This document shows positions 51,314-60,793 of a stretch of DNA of 64,000 bases, piece by piece. The stretch is from Candidatus Kapaibacterium sp. (GTDB taxonomy: Bacteria; Bacteroidota; Ignavibacteria; Kapaibacteriales; NICIL-2), in the NCBI GenBank assembly GCA_026003495.1, contig BPHK01000001.1, positions 1,641,703 to 1,705,702 on the forward strand. Reading direction: 5' to 3'. Below the pieces are notes generated by a model that was given only the letters and a program-made list of their open reading frames with translations, did not search any database and was not told the origin of the DNA. How positions within the stretch are numbered: position 1 is the first letter of the stretch; the number at the start of each line of letters is the position of its first letter. The position numbers and the translations under genes were made by a program.

Positions 51314-52780
51314 ATGAACCGTCGTGAATTTTTCTGGCGACTTGTACGCCAGCACCCAGAGGAACCGATTGCGACAAGTAGCGGGCTCGACCCCTACCGC
51401 CCAGAGAGTCCCTTGAGCCGCGAGGATGCGCTGCACTTGCTTGGCCGCACAACCTTTGGAGTCTCGCGCTCCGATGTTGATCGTGCCATGACGATGACAC
51501 CCCGCCAGGCAATTTCAGCGCTGTTCTCGAACACGACACAACCAACGCCGCCTGCTTGGGCCACGGTTGATCCTGCGACGGAATCGTTCCCCTCGCCCAA
51601 TGCGCGATTGCAGGAGTACTACCGCCGCTACGCGGAGCTCCAACGGTGGTGGCTGCAGCTGATGATGAGCGATGGTTTTTCCATCCGCGAAAAGCTCGTC
51701 TTCTTCTGGCATAACCATTACTGCTCGGACTACCTGAAGGTGTACTACCCGCAGTACATGTACCTTCAGAACCAAACATTTCGCCAAATGGCGTGGGGGA
51801 ACGTTCGCGAACTCGCACGAGCAATGGTCGCTGATCCAGCGATGCTCATTTACCTCGACAACGTTGCCAGCATCAAAGGTAATCCCAACGAGAACTTCGC
51901 ACGCGAGCTACTCGAGCTGTTCACACTCGGAGTCAACCACTACACCGAACGCGACATCGTCGAGGCAGCACGCGCACTCACCGGCTGGCGGATCCAAGGA
52001 ATGCGCGGCATATTCAATCCGCAACTCTGGGATCCGGGCGTCAAAGAGTTTCTCGGGCAGCGCGGCAATTTCAATGCAGACGACATCATCCGTATCATCT
52101 TCGAGCAAGATCAAGCAGCACGCTTTATCGCAACGAAAATTTATCGAACGTTTGTGTATGACGTCCCGAACCCGGACATTGTCGAGCAACTTGCGCAACT
52201 GCTCAAAGCCAACAACTACGAGCTGCGTCCAGTGCTCGAAGTGCTCCTTGCAAGCGAGCACTTTTTCGATCCCCAGGTGCGCGGCGCTGTCATCAAAAGC
52301 CCCATCGAGTTCCTCGTCGGTATGTGCCGCCAGTTGAACTTCGACCAACTCCCGCTCGACTACGGCGTCGAGCGCATGGCAAAGCTGACGCTCGAACTTC
52401 TCAACCCACCGACGGTCGAAGGTTGGAAGGGACACCACCTCTGGATCAACACGAACACGTACCCCTTGCGCGAACGCATCGCAGAGTATTTCGTCGAAGG
52501 TAAACGGAACGACAACTTCCAGAACTTCCCTTCAGCACCGAACGTCCGCGCATTCGCAGAATCATTCAACTCGAATGCATCTGCGCGTGATTTTGTCCGC
52601 GACGTGGCGCGCTTTCTTCTTGCGATTGAACCAGGACCGAGAGCGCAAGAGTACCTGCTCGATGCCCTCCTACTGGGCGCACCAGAATACGAGTGGAGTC
52701 TTTCGATGCCGAACGTCGAGCTACGGCTTCGCTCGCTGCTCAAAGCAATCATGACGCTGCCTGAATACCAACTTCTCTGA
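51314..52780 (+). CDS. DUF1800 family protein
   Basis: A 488-aa protein of the DUF1800 family. Conserved blocks: EDALHLLGRTTFGVS near the N-terminus, FWHNHYCSDYLKV, GNPNENFARELLELFTLGV, RDIVEAARALTGW and the late NPPTVEGWKGHHLWIN. No catalytic residues are known. The N-terminus MNRREFFW carries a Tat-like double Arg but no hydrophobic stretch follows, so export is unclear. GAGG nine nt upstream marks the ATG. The stop overlaps the DUF1501 start (TGATG), the standard order of this pair in FCB and planctomycete genomes. Confidence 0.92.
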   Translation: MNRREFFWRLVRQHPEEPIATSSGLDPYRPESPLSREDALHLLGRTTFGVSRSDVDRAMTMTPRQAISALFSNTTQPTPPAWATVDPATESFPSPNARLQEYYRRYAELQRWWLQLMMSDGFSIREKLVFFWHNHYCSDYLKVYYPQYMYLQNQTFRQMAWGNVRELARAMVADPAMLIYLDNVASIKGNPNENFARELLELFTLGVNHYTERDIVEAARALTGWRIQGMRGIFNPQLWDPGVKEFLGQRGNFNADDIIRIIFEQDQAARFIATKIYRTFVYDVPNPDIVEQLAQLLKANNYELRPVLEVLLASEHFFDPQVRGAVIKSPIEFLVGMCRQLNFDQLPLDYGVERMAKLTLELLNPPTVEGWKGHHLWINTNTYPLRERIAEYFVEGKRNDNFQNFPSAPNVRAFAESFNSNASARDFVRDVARFLLAIEPGPRAQEYLLDALLLGAPEYEWSLSMPNVELRLRSLLKAIMTLPEYQLL

Positions 52781-54366
52781 TGGGTGATGCAATGAAACGA
52801 CGTGAATTCCTCGAGCGTTCGGCCCGTGGGCTTGCGCTCACCTCGCTGGTAACCGGCCTTGGAGGCATTCGCATCAACGCGCTCGCGATGTCGCCGGCGC
52901 TGCGTGCACTCGAGCAACTGACCGGTGGAAGCGATCGCGTCTTCGTGCTCATTCAACTCACCGGCGGGAACGACGGACTCAACACGATCATCCCCATCGA
53001 AAATGGCCTCTACTACCAAGCACGCCCCACCCTGGCAATACCGAAAAACCAAACACTGCCGCTGACGTCCACACTTGGGTGGCATCCCTTACTTACTGGC
53101 TTTCGCGACCTCTACAATGACGGGCGGCTTTCGATTGTCCAGAACGTTACCTATCCCAACCCCGACCGCTCGCATTTCCGCGGTACTGATATTTGGCTCA
53201 CTGCTACCGATAGCGACGTGTTCAAAAGTAGCGGATGGGTAGGTCGGTTTCTGGAGACCGTGGCACCAGATTTTCCCGAGCGCTTGCCCGATGAGCCACT
53301 GGCAGTTCAGATTGGCACAACGCTCTCGCTTGGATTCCAGGGCAATCGCGGCACACTGGGAATTACCTTCCGCGATCCGGAGTCCTTCTACGCTCTGGTT
53401 GATCAGCAAGGCACCGGCACGACCTACGACCCAGCCCCCGACACGTATGGCGGCACCGAACTGGAATTTGTTCGAACCGTTGAGCTTTCCTCCCAGCTCT
53501 ATTCACAAGCTGTCAAGAAAGCAGCAGACCGGCAGAAAACAAATACCGTCACCTATCCAACCAACAACCCACTTGCCCAGAGCCTCAAGATCGTTGCACG
53601 CCTAATTGCCGGCGGACTAACGACGAAGTTCTACCTGGTCAGCATTGGGGGCAACACGTTTGACACGCACATCAACCAAGGCTCGCTGACCGGTATCCAT
53701 CCACAGCTTCTCCAACAACTCGGCGATGCAGTCAAGCTCTTCCTCGATGATTGCCGTGGCTTGGGAATTGCCGATCGCGTCGTTGGCATGACATTCTCCG
53801 AATTTGGACGGCGTGTGATGGAAAACGGCAGCCGCGGCACCGACCACGGCACTGCTGCTCCGCTCTTCGTTTTCGGCGAACAGATTATCGGGGGACAAAT
53901 CCTGGGACACGACCCGGATTTGGTCAATCTCGATAGCCGTGGCGACTTGCTCATGGAATTCGACTATCGCCAAGTGTACGCCGCAGCATTGCTGCAATGG
54001 TTCGGTGCTCCCATGAATACCCTGCAGGCAGTGCTCTTTCGAGAATTTGCTGCACTACCGTTGTTCCAGATAGCAAGCACGGTCGAGCAGTGGGAAGATG
54101 CCGCACTGGTACAGTCGTTGACCGTTGCACCGAATCCCTGCTCGGTACAGACAACGATCGGCTACCATCTTCCATCGCCAGCACGGGTGACCGTCACGAT
54201 TCACGATCTGCGCGGTCGGTGTCTTGTCACGCGCGACGTGGGCGACTGCCCCGCAGGCAATGGCACAGTTGTCCTCCCGCTCGATCGCTTCGCAAGTGGG
54301 ACGTACTTTGTCCGCTTGCAAGCAGGCAGCCGATCAGCAATGAAAGCACTCTTCGTTGAGCGGTAA
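52780..54366 (+). CDS. DUF1501 family protein with Tat-like signal and C-terminal sorting domain
   Basis: A 528-aa protein of the alkaline phosphatase/sulfatase-like DUF1501 family. Residues 5-30 are a Tat signal (KRREFLERS, then ALTSLVTGLG). DUF1501 hallmarks follow: VFVLIQLTGGNDGLNTIIPI, the metal-site-like THINQGSLTGIHPQLLQQL, and MTFSEFGRRVMENGSRGTDH. The last about 85 residues form a type A T9SS sorting domain (VAPNPCSVQTTIGYHLP ... RFASGTYFVRLQAG). Tat export followed by T9SS would be unusual. It is translationally coupled to the DUF1800 gene, and the two probably act together on an unknown extracellular substrate. Confidence 0.9.
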   Translation: MGDAMKRREFLERSARGLALTSLVTGLGGIRINALAMSPALRALEQLTGGSDRVFVLIQLTGGNDGLNTIIPIENGLYYQARPTLAIPKNQTLPLTSTLGWHPLLTGFRDLYNDGRLSIVQNVTYPNPDRSHFRGTDIWLTATDSDVFKSSGWVGRFLETVAPDFPERLPDEPLAVQIGTTLSLGFQGNRGTLGITFRDPESFYALVDQQGTGTTYDPAPDTYGGTELEFVRTVELSSQLYSQAVKKAADRQKTNTVTYPTNNPLAQSLKIVARLIAGGLTTKFYLVSIGGNTFDTHINQGSLTGIHPQLLQQLGDAVKLFLDDCRGLGIADRVVGMTFSEFGRRVMENGSRGTDHGTAAPLFVFGEQIIGGQILGHDPDLVNLDSRGDLLMEFDYRQVYAAALLQWFGAPMNTLQAVLFREFAALPLFQIASTVEQWEDAALVQSLTVAPNPCSVQTTIGYHLPSPARVTVTIHDLRGRCLVTRDVGDCPAGNGTVVLPLDRFASGTYFVRLQAGSRSAMKALFVER

Positions 54367-54419
54367 CAAAACCGTCACACGCTGCTCCAGGGACTGCAAC
54401 CTCCGAGTGGAACACACCG

Positions 54420-54427
54420 TATATTCG
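54420..54427 (+). promoter_or_regulatory. -7-like element (TATATTCG)
   Basis: Same octamer as upstream of the RDD gene at 39085; here 55 nt before the ATG at 54483. Confidence 0.4.
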
Positions 54428-54482
54428 CCCACCCGCGATGAGCGGGGATATGTTTTTGTTTCACTATCTTCAGGGTTCTTCG

Positions 54483-54971
54483 ATGAAGTTCTTCGTTTCT
54501 GCATGCGCACTCCTGTGCGCGCTTTCTGTCACGAGTGCGTGGTCACAGAACGCACCCAATGGCCAATTCGGCGTAGGGCTGACGCTGGATAGTTCCTATT
54601 CTGGCGCCCAGTTTACCTACGCAGTCAATCCCAACATTCACGTTGGTGCACGGCTTGGATTTGCCAGCATGAGCCAAGGGGGTGTTTCGCAGTCGCAGTT
54701 TGGCTTTGGGCCGTTCTTCCGCTACCTATTCACAAGCAGTGGCGTTACGCCCTACCTCCACGCGGAATTTGCGTACGCGAGCACCAGCACTGCTGGACAG
54801 AGCGTCACAAGCTCAGCACTGTTGCTCGGCGGCGGCGTTGCGTACTACTGGAACGCTACATTCGGCATACGCGGAGAAATCAACCTGCTCGGCTTGGGGT
54901 TAGATCCCTCGTACACGCAATTCTCGATCGTGCCTGCTCGAATTGGCGTGGATTGGTTCTTCGGACGCTAA
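54483..54971 (+). CDS. Small outer-membrane beta-barrel protein
   Basis: A 162-aa exported protein with a signal peptide (about 21 residues; ACALLCALSVTSAWS) and eight short amphipathic strands (QFGVGLTLDSS, IHVGARLGFAS, FGFGPFFRYLF, YLHAEFAYAS, SALLLGGGVAYYW, FGIRGEINLLGLGL and ARIGVDWFF), as in OmpX/OmpA-like 8-strand barrels. It ends in F-F-G-R. AGGG seven nt upstream marks ATG 54483. Monocistronic with its own promoter-like element and a strong terminator. Function unknown. Confidence 0.82.
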   Translation: MKFFVSACALLCALSVTSAWSQNAPNGQFGVGLTLDSSYSGAQFTYAVNPNIHVGARLGFASMSQGGVSQSQFGFGPFFRYLFTSSGVTPYLHAEFAYASTSTAGQSVTSSALLLGGGVAYYWNATFGIRGEINLLGLGLDPSYTQFSIVPARIGVDWFFGR

Positions 54972-54998
54972 GTGCATCAGACGATCCCGAATGCTCAG

Positions 54999-55033
54999 AG
55001 GAGCGCCCTCGTGTGAGGGCGCTCCTACTTTTT
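54999..55033 (+). terminator. Rho-independent terminator after the small barrel gene
   Basis: A perfect 12-bp stem (54999-55010 against 55015-55026, loop GTGT) is followed by ACTTTTTA, whose T-run overlaps the stop codon of the convergent lipoprotein gene. The tail on the other strand is not T-rich, so it is directional. Confidence 0.88.
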
Positions 55034-57017
55034 ACGGCTCTTGGAAAATGAAGAAGTTGTAGCCACCTGCGTGCGTACCGAAGAACACGACGGTGTACGC
55101 CTTCCCCAGTGCAAAACTGACCGAGCCATCAGGGCGGAGGAGCTCGTGCGGCGGAGAGTCCGGCGTTCCAAACACAAGGTTGATTCGCTGGAGCTGGCCA
55201 AGCTCCACTGGACGTGAAGCAAAGCCATAGGCCAGGCGATCTGCGAAAATGTTCGAATCCCACTGGTCGAGTGATGCGAGCTGATCTCGCGCCATCCGCA
55301 GCAGTGGAACGTCCGGCGCAGCATTGACGCAGCGCACGCGCGCGACGAACGTCGTCGGCTGAAGCGATACGCTATCGAGCACAATGAGTCGTGGCATTTG
55401 CGCAGTTCCTGCTGCAATGACGCTCACGACACGACTGGGATCGAGCACGAGCGCTTGCTCGATCCCGTTGACGATGAGCCTTGCAGTTCCAGCTGGCAGA
55501 ACTGTTGCGAGTAGATTCGTTGGTGAGATACCGCTCCGGCTAACACCACCAGAGAACTGGCAGTTCATCAGTGTGCGATCAGCGAATGCATTGACAACCT
55601 GGACGTAGACCCCTGGCGCAAGCGGTGCAATCACGCCACTTGCTTCATCGTCGGCGATGGTGTAAAGTTCAGCGTCTCCGCTTTCAGTGGAGAGCACTGC
55701 GAGTGTGTACTGGTGTCCGCCGCGGGCAGTGTCGTATGCCACAGCAGCGATGCGCTCTGGTAGTCCGCTGCGGAGAATGAGCGGCACATCGCCCGCAGCA
55801 AGACGCACCGGCTGGCTCAGCGCCCCATCGCTGAGTGCACTGGCAAGGTACTCTCCGTTGTGGTAGCCACCGCGTCCATCGAGTCTGGCACCGAGCAGTG
55901 CGGTGAGCGACTGGCCACGCCCTGCAGCATTGAGCACACGCCACTCGGTCGAATCACCGGGAATTGTGCTCCGGTCACGACTGATCACTGCCAAGCGCGA
56001 AGCGGGGGCGCCGAAATTCGGCGCGTCCGCAATGATGACCGTATAGCGGTAACCGACCTCGATCGAAATCGGCTGCGCATCTTGGAGAACGCCGTTTGAA
56101 TACAGTTGGATTGTGTCGCTGAGCACATCACCACAAGCGGGGATCCTCTGATAGTCGCTCAACCATCGCCCTTGTCCTCGAGCAGCAACAACCCCAACCG
56201 ATGCAATGCGGATGCTATCGAACTGGTAACGCGAGACGTTCATCCACCGTAGCTCGGCGGTGCGTTCTGCAACAGGAACAGTTGGCAGCTCCTCAAGTGC
56301 TGCTGGCGTTGGGTTTAGCTCGTTGAGCAGAAAGATTCGTGGTGTCGCCGCAGTCCCCGCGATGATGAGTGTTGCAAAGCTCTGACTCTGGAGGTTGCCG
56401 CGCACGATTGCGATTGGTTCTATTCCGCGCAAAATCGAAAGAACAATTTCTCCAGCGGGAAGGTCGTGCGGCGAGCCAAGACCGCGGAACGATTGCCGAT
56501 CGAAGTACACGCCACTGGGGCAGCCGATGCGCACTTCGAAGGCAAGCGTTGTATCAGGGAACGCGTTGAACAGCCGTAGTTGCGCTCGTCCCGGCGCTGG
56601 AAGCGGCTGGGGATTGGTCACAAGCCGCACGAGTGTGTCAGCATCCGGTTGACCCTTCGGCGAGGAGAGCAGAACAAACGTCTCATACGTTCGCTTGGTA
56701 AAGCGCGTTCGGACTGACTGATCTCGAACCACGGCGCCACTAGCATTGCGCACGCGCACATACGCTGAATCGGCAGGCGATGCAATCAGCGTGCTCGCAG
56801 ACGAAGGCGGTACCTGCTGCGTTTGATTCCGTGCGACAATTGCGTCGAGCTCAAGCGTGTACGATGCACCGCCGGTGGTGAAATTGACCAGCCGCACCAT
56901 GATGCTGTCTGCACTCGGCGGTGGAGAGACCAGGTCCCACGACTCCTTCTCGCACCCGCCGAAAGCGACGAGCAGAACGAACGATAGGAGCCGAACAACA
57001 CGAGAGCATCGTTCCAT
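55032..57017 (-). CDS. DUF4397 repeat lipoprotein
   Basis: A 661-aa protein. The N-terminal stretch ends in A-F-G-G-C22, a lipobox-like site (Phe at -3 is unusual), so it is probably an outer-membrane lipoprotein. Four or more DUF4397-like units follow, each with an LRLFNAFPDTTLAFEV-, LRWMNVSRYQFDS-, VQVVNAFADRTLMN- or VRCVNAAPDVPLLR-type strand and a later VIIADA/VISVIAAGT-type strand; these beta-sandwiches are found on FCB cell surfaces. No sorting domain. The gene ends on the T-run of the terminator of the opposite gene. Function unknown. Confidence 0.82.
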   Translation of the reverse strand: MERCSRVVRLLSFVLLVAFGGCEKESWDLVSPPPSADSIMVRLVNFTTGGASYTLELDAIVARNQTQQVPPSSASTLIASPADSAYVRVRNASGAVVRDQSVRTRFTKRTYETFVLLSSPKGQPDADTLVRLVTNPQPLPAPGRAQLRLFNAFPDTTLAFEVRIGCPSGVYFDRQSFRGLGSPHDLPAGEIVLSILRGIEPIAIVRGNLQSQSFATLIIAGTAATPRIFLLNELNPTPAALEELPTVPVAERTAELRWMNVSRYQFDSIRIASVGVVAARGQGRWLSDYQRIPACGDVLSDTIQLYSNGVLQDAQPISIEVGYRYTVIIADAPNFGAPASRLAVISRDRSTIPGDSTEWRVLNAAGRGQSLTALLGARLDGRGGYHNGEYLASALSDGALSQPVRLAAGDVPLILRSGLPERIAAVAYDTARGGHQYTLAVLSTESGDAELYTIADDEASGVIAPLAPGVYVQVVNAFADRTLMNCQFSGGVSRSGISPTNLLATVLPAGTARLIVNGIEQALVLDPSRVVSVIAAGTAQMPRLIVLDSVSLQPTTFVARVRCVNAAPDVPLLRMARDQLASLDQWDSNIFADRLAYGFASRPVELGQLQRINLVFGTPDSPPHELLRPDGSVSFALGKAYTVVFFGTHAGGYNFFIFQEP

Positions 57018-57063
57018 ACAGCCGCCATTGACGAATAACGGCGCTGTCGCCGTGCACGACGGC

Positions 57064-57071
57064 TAATTTTG
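57064..57071 (+). promoter_or_regulatory. -7 element (TAATTTTG) for prfA
   Basis: Exact TAnnTTTG match 25 nt upstream of the prfA ATG. The gap of 79 bp also holds the DUF4397 gene's leader on the other strand. Confidence 0.5.
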
Positions 57072-57096
57072 CACCCCCAACGATTTTTTTCGATGC

Positions 57097-58200
57097 ATGA
57101 TCGAGAGCATTCGCGGCATCATCGAGCGATTTCGCCAGCTCGAGCACGAAATGAGCGATCCAGCAATTGCGAGCAATCACGAGCGCTACCGTGCACTCGG
57201 GCGCGAATACAAGATGCTCCAGCCTATTGCGGAAGAAGGCCAGCGCTACTTGTTGCTTCGCAACCAGCTCGAACAAGCCGAAAGCTTAGCCAAGGACCCA
57301 GCGATTGAGCCTGACTTGCGCGAGCTTGCTTACGAAGACATCCGCCGGCTGGAACGCGAAGTTCAAGACTCCGAAAATCGATTGAAAATTCTCCTCCTGC
57401 CCAAAGATCCGACCGACATGAAGAGCTGCATCCTCGAAATCCGCGCAGGAACTGGCGGCGAGGAAGCTGCACTCTTCGCAGCAGACCTTCTCCGCATGTA
57501 CACGCGCTTTGCAGAACACAAGGGCTGGAAGGTCGAACTGCTCGATTTCACTGAAAGCGACTTGGGCGGCTTCAAAGAAGTCAGTGTCGCCTTCAACGGC
57601 GAGGGCGCCTACGGGTTGCTCAAGTACGAAAGCGGCGTCCACCGCGTCCAGCGTGTCCCCGAGACTGAAGCGAGCGGTCGCATCCACACTTCAGCTGCAA
57701 CTGTTGCGGTCTTCCCAGAATTCGACGACGACATTCAAATCGAGATACGACCAGAAGACATTGAACTGGAGACGTTTCGCTCTGGCGGAAAAGGAGGGCA
57801 GAACGTCAACAAGGTAGAAACTGCCGTTCGACTGCGGCACATTCCCACAGGTATCGTCGTCGCATGTCAGCAGGAGCGATCGCAACACGCCAACCGCGAC
57901 CGTGCGATGAAAATGCTCAAAGCCAAGCTCTACCAGCTCGAGCGCCAGCGCCAGCAAGAGTCGCTTTCCCAAGCACGCCGCGAGATGGTCAAAAGTGGCG
58001 ACCGCTCGGACAAAATCCGCACGTACAATTTTCCGCAAAATCGTGTTACTGACCATCGCCTCGAAGGCGAAGCGAAGAACTATCCCCTCCAGCAGATCAT
58101 TGATGGCGAGCTCGATGACCTCATCGAGCAGCTCCGATTGCAGGAGCAAGCGCTGCTTCTCCAGGAATCATCTACCACCCCACCGAAGGTCGGCCCATGA
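57097..58200 (+). CDS. prfA: Peptide chain release factor 1
   Basis: A 367-aa class I release factor for UAA/UAG. The codon-recognition tripeptide P-E-T lies in [20 protein letters not shown], which is the PxT of RF1 (RF2 has SPF), and the peptidyl hydrolysis motif GGQ is in [16 protein letters not shown]. The flanking [12 protein letters not shown] is more like what one sees around the GGQ of some RF2s, but the tripeptide and length settle RF1. First of the prfA-trpS-GT-FAH run; trpS overlaps by ATGA. Confidence 0.95.
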   Translation: MIESIRGIIERFRQLEHEMSDPAIASNHERYRALGREYKMLQPIAEEGQRYLLLRNQLEQAESLAKDPAIEPDLRELAYEDIRRLEREVQDSENRLKILLLPKDPTDMKSCILEIRAGTGGEEAALFAADLLRMYTRFAEHKGWKVELLDFTESDLGGFKEVSVAFNGEGAYGLLKYESGVHRVQRVPETEASGRIHTSAATVAVFPEFDDDIQIEIRPEDIELETFRSGGKGGQNVNKVETAVRLRHIPTGIVVACQQERSQHANRDRAMKMLKAKLYQLERQRQQESLSQARREMVKSGDRSDKIRTYNFPQNRVTDHRLEGEAKNYPLQQIIDGELDDLIEQLRLQEQALLLQESSTTPPKVGP

Positions 58201-59210
58201 ACGACGCCTCTCCACGCAAGGTCCTTTTTAGCGGCATTCAGCCGTCAGGGATGCTTACACTCGGGCACATCGCAGGTGCACTCCGCAACTGGGTTGCGCT
58301 CCAGCACCAGTACGAGTGCTACTTCTGCGTCGTGGATCTCCACGCACTGACTGTCCGCCAAGTTCCTGCGAACCTCCGCCGCTGGACGCTCGATTGCGCG
58401 GCGATGTACCTGGCAGCTGGCATCGAACCAGCACACGCGACCATCTTTGTGCAATCGCATGTACCGGCGCACGCTGAACTGGCATGGGTGCTGAGCACAT
58501 TTACTGGCTTTGGAGAAGCAAGCCGAATGACGCAGTTCAAGGAGAAATCCGTCCAGCATGCCGATAACGTCAACGTTGGGCTGTTCGCCTATCCCATTTT
58601 GATGGCTGCCGATATTCTGCTCTACCAGACAGAGCTTGTCCCAGTCGGAGAAGATCAAAAGCAACACCTCGAACTCACGCGAGACCTCGCGCAGCGTTTC
58701 AACAACGCGTATTCGCCGACGTTCACCGTGCCAGAGCCGTACATCCCAACCTACGGTGCACGGCTGATGAGCCTGCAAGACCCGCGGAAGAAAATGTCGA
58801 AGTCCGACCCTAACCACAATGCGACCATCTTCCTGGTTGACGACAACGACGCCATTCGCCGGAAGATCCAGCGAGCAGTGACCGATTCTGGCACAACGAT
58901 TACGTATGACCCCGAACACCGCCCAGGGATTTCCAACTTGATCGAGATTTACCATCTGGCCAGCGGCGAGCCGATCGAAGCAATCGTCGAGCGTTTCCGC
59001 GACGCTTCGTACGCTGCGTTCAAAGCCGCCGTCGCTGATGCACTCGTTGCCTACCTTGAGCCAGTGCGAACACGTTTCCAGCAGATTCGGTCGGACGAAG
59101 GCTCGCTTGCACAGTTGCTTGTCGAAGGTGCTAGGCGTGCAGCTCGGGTCGCTGAGCGGACGCTGCGGAACGTTTACCGCAAAGTTGGGCTATGGCGCCC
59201 ACAATACTGA
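58197..59210 (+). CDS. trpS: Tryptophanyl-tRNA synthetase
   Basis: A 337-aa class I synthetase charging tRNA-Trp. The HIGH-like signature is in [22 protein letters not shown] is the second, and [35 protein letters not shown] segments mark the tryptophan pocket. Normal length. ATGA-coupled to prfA; the next gene starts within its last 19 nt. Confidence 0.96.
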   Translation: MNDASPRKVLFSGIQPSGMLTLGHIAGALRNWVALQHQYECYFCVVDLHALTVRQVPANLRRWTLDCAAMYLAAGIEPAHATIFVQSHVPAHAELAWVLSTFTGFGEASRMTQFKEKSVQHADNVNVGLFAYPILMAADILLYQTELVPVGEDQKQHLELTRDLAQRFNNAYSPTFTVPEPYIPTYGARLMSLQDPRKKMSKSDPNHNATIFLVDDNDAIRRKIQRAVTDSGTTITYDPEHRPGISNLIEIYHLASGEPIEAIVERFRDASYAAFKAAVADALVAYLEPVRTRFQQIRSDEGSLAQLLVEGARRAARVAERTLRNVYRKVGLWRPQY

Positions 59211-60793
59211 CCAGGATTCGCTCTGCTGAACGCACCGCATGGCTTTTTGCTGCTGCCTGTGCAGTCGGTGCATCAGCAATCATCATCGCCATGCCGATGT
59301 ACCATGACCACGCTATCTACTGGCGTGGAGGCGAGCGACTCCTTCTTGGGCGTCCGCTGGCCGACGACTACCTGGTCAAGCAGCCTGCGATCTACGCCAT
59401 TTTCGCGTTCTCACGTGCCATCTTCGGTGAGCACGAGTGGAGTTATCGGGTAGTGGACGCAGCGCTTCAACTCTTTTGCGCAGCGTTGCTGGCACTGGTT
59501 GCCTTCCGCAGCGGTGGGCATTTGTTGGCAGCAGTAGTGTCCGCGCTGTACCTGGTGACCTACAGTGGTAGCGCGTTCGTTTTGGGTTCGCACCCAGAGT
59601 CATACGTCGGCATTCCGCTTGCGCTCCTTGTCCTGCTTCGAACAAGCTCGCAGCAACGCCGCTGGCATGCAGTTGCAGAAGGGATGCTCTACGTTCTCCT
59701 TGTGATGCTCAAGCTCACATTCGGGATTGTCGCGCTTGGAATGCTTGGGTGGGACCTTGCCAGAAGGCACGCTCCGCGGACCGTCGTTGCTCGCCATTGG
59801 TTCGGTGTAGCAAGTGGTGCTCTCATCGCATGCGCGATCTTCTTTGCAGTGTTCTATCACACCATCGCATGGGATACTGTCCCCGACACAGTCGAGTACT
59901 TGCGCTTCTACGCAAGCACCCCGCCGATGAGTATTGCAGCACTCCTGCACGCCTGGCATGCAATGCTGCGAGTGGCAACCGAGAGCATCACGGTGTTTAG
60001 CGTTGCGATGGCAGCGTTGGGTTGGCTGGCCACTTTCTCTGGTCGCAAGGATGCGCAACTTCATCTCTGGGCACTTCTGACTCTGCTCCTTGCTGTCAGC
60101 ATCATCATCGAGCGGAAATTTGGCATCGTGCATCTGTGGCGGTTGCTCCCGATGCTTGCATTGCTTGCTGCAATCGGATCGCTCCACTTTGCCAGCACGC
60201 TATGGAACTATTGGAAGAGCAGCACGTGGGCACTTCGAGCTGGCGTTCTCGTTCCGCTCCTACTGGCTGCACTTGCACTGGGTCCGCTGCCGCGCTTTGC
60301 GTACTTGCTCCGCATCCCAATACTTGCAGCAACCAATTCCACTGCGTACACGAACGCATTTGAACGGCCGGGACACAACGTCCTTCACCGCACAACGCTC
60401 TGGGAAATCGCTGGCTACATCAATTCACACCGTACCTCGGACGAACGCGTGCTTGTTCTTTCGGCATGCATGGCGCAGCTCCCGCTCTTTCTCGGCGAGC
60501 CGGAGTGGTACCATTTTTCGACGACGATGCCAATCTTCAGTGCACACGTACCCCACCGCTGGCGACGCTACTACGAGCAGGACCTCCACCGAGCCGATTG
60601 GTTAGTCGTCGGCACCCTCGATCGCGCTGAATTTCTCTTTGGGCATAACCGCAGCTCCTGGGAAGCGCTCCAGCAGGATGCTCCACGCTGGCGCTACGTT
60701 CAGGAGCACTTCGACCTCGCCAAGGAAACACCAATTGCTACCATCTTGCATCGCAGATCCCCGTATGTTGTACAATCTCCACAAGTACGATGA
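59192..60793 (+). CDS. Multi-pass membrane glycosyltransferase-like protein (GT39/ArnT-type)
   Basis: A 533-aa membrane protein with about ten transmembrane segments (from residue 16 to about 365) and a soluble C-terminal domain. The first periplasmic loop has the HDHAIYWRGGERLLLGRPL ... DDYLVKQPAIYAIF pattern of dolichyl/undecaprenyl-phosphate-mannose-type transferases (GT39/PMT, ArnT), where an acidic residue pair near the first helix is catalytic. It could transfer sugar from a lipid-phosphate carrier to lipid A or protein. The ATG at 59192 overlaps trpS by 19 nt; its stop overlaps the FAH gene (ATGA). Confidence 0.7.
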   Translation: MAPTILTRIRSAERTAWLFAAACAVGASAIIIAMPMYHDHAIYWRGGERLLLGRPLADDYLVKQPAIYAIFAFSRAIFGEHEWSYRVVDAALQLFCAALLALVAFRSGGHLLAAVVSALYLVTYSGSAFVLGSHPESYVGIPLALLVLLRTSSQQRRWHAVAEGMLYVLLVMLKLTFGIVALGMLGWDLARRHAPRTVVARHWFGVASGALIACAIFFAVFYHTIAWDTVPDTVEYLRFYASTPPMSIAALLHAWHAMLRVATESITVFSVAMAALGWLATFSGRKDAQLHLWALLTLLLAVSIIIERKFGIVHLWRLLPMLALLAAIGSLHFASTLWNYWKSSTWALRAGVLVPLLLAALALGPLPRFAYLLRIPILAATNSTAYTNAFERPGHNVLHRTTLWEIAGYINSHRTSDERVLVLSACMAQLPLFLGEPEWYHFSTTMPIFSAHVPHRWRRYYEQDLHRADWLVVGTLDRAEFLFGHNRSSWEALQQDAPRWRYVQEHFDLAKETPIATILHRRSPYVVQSPQVR

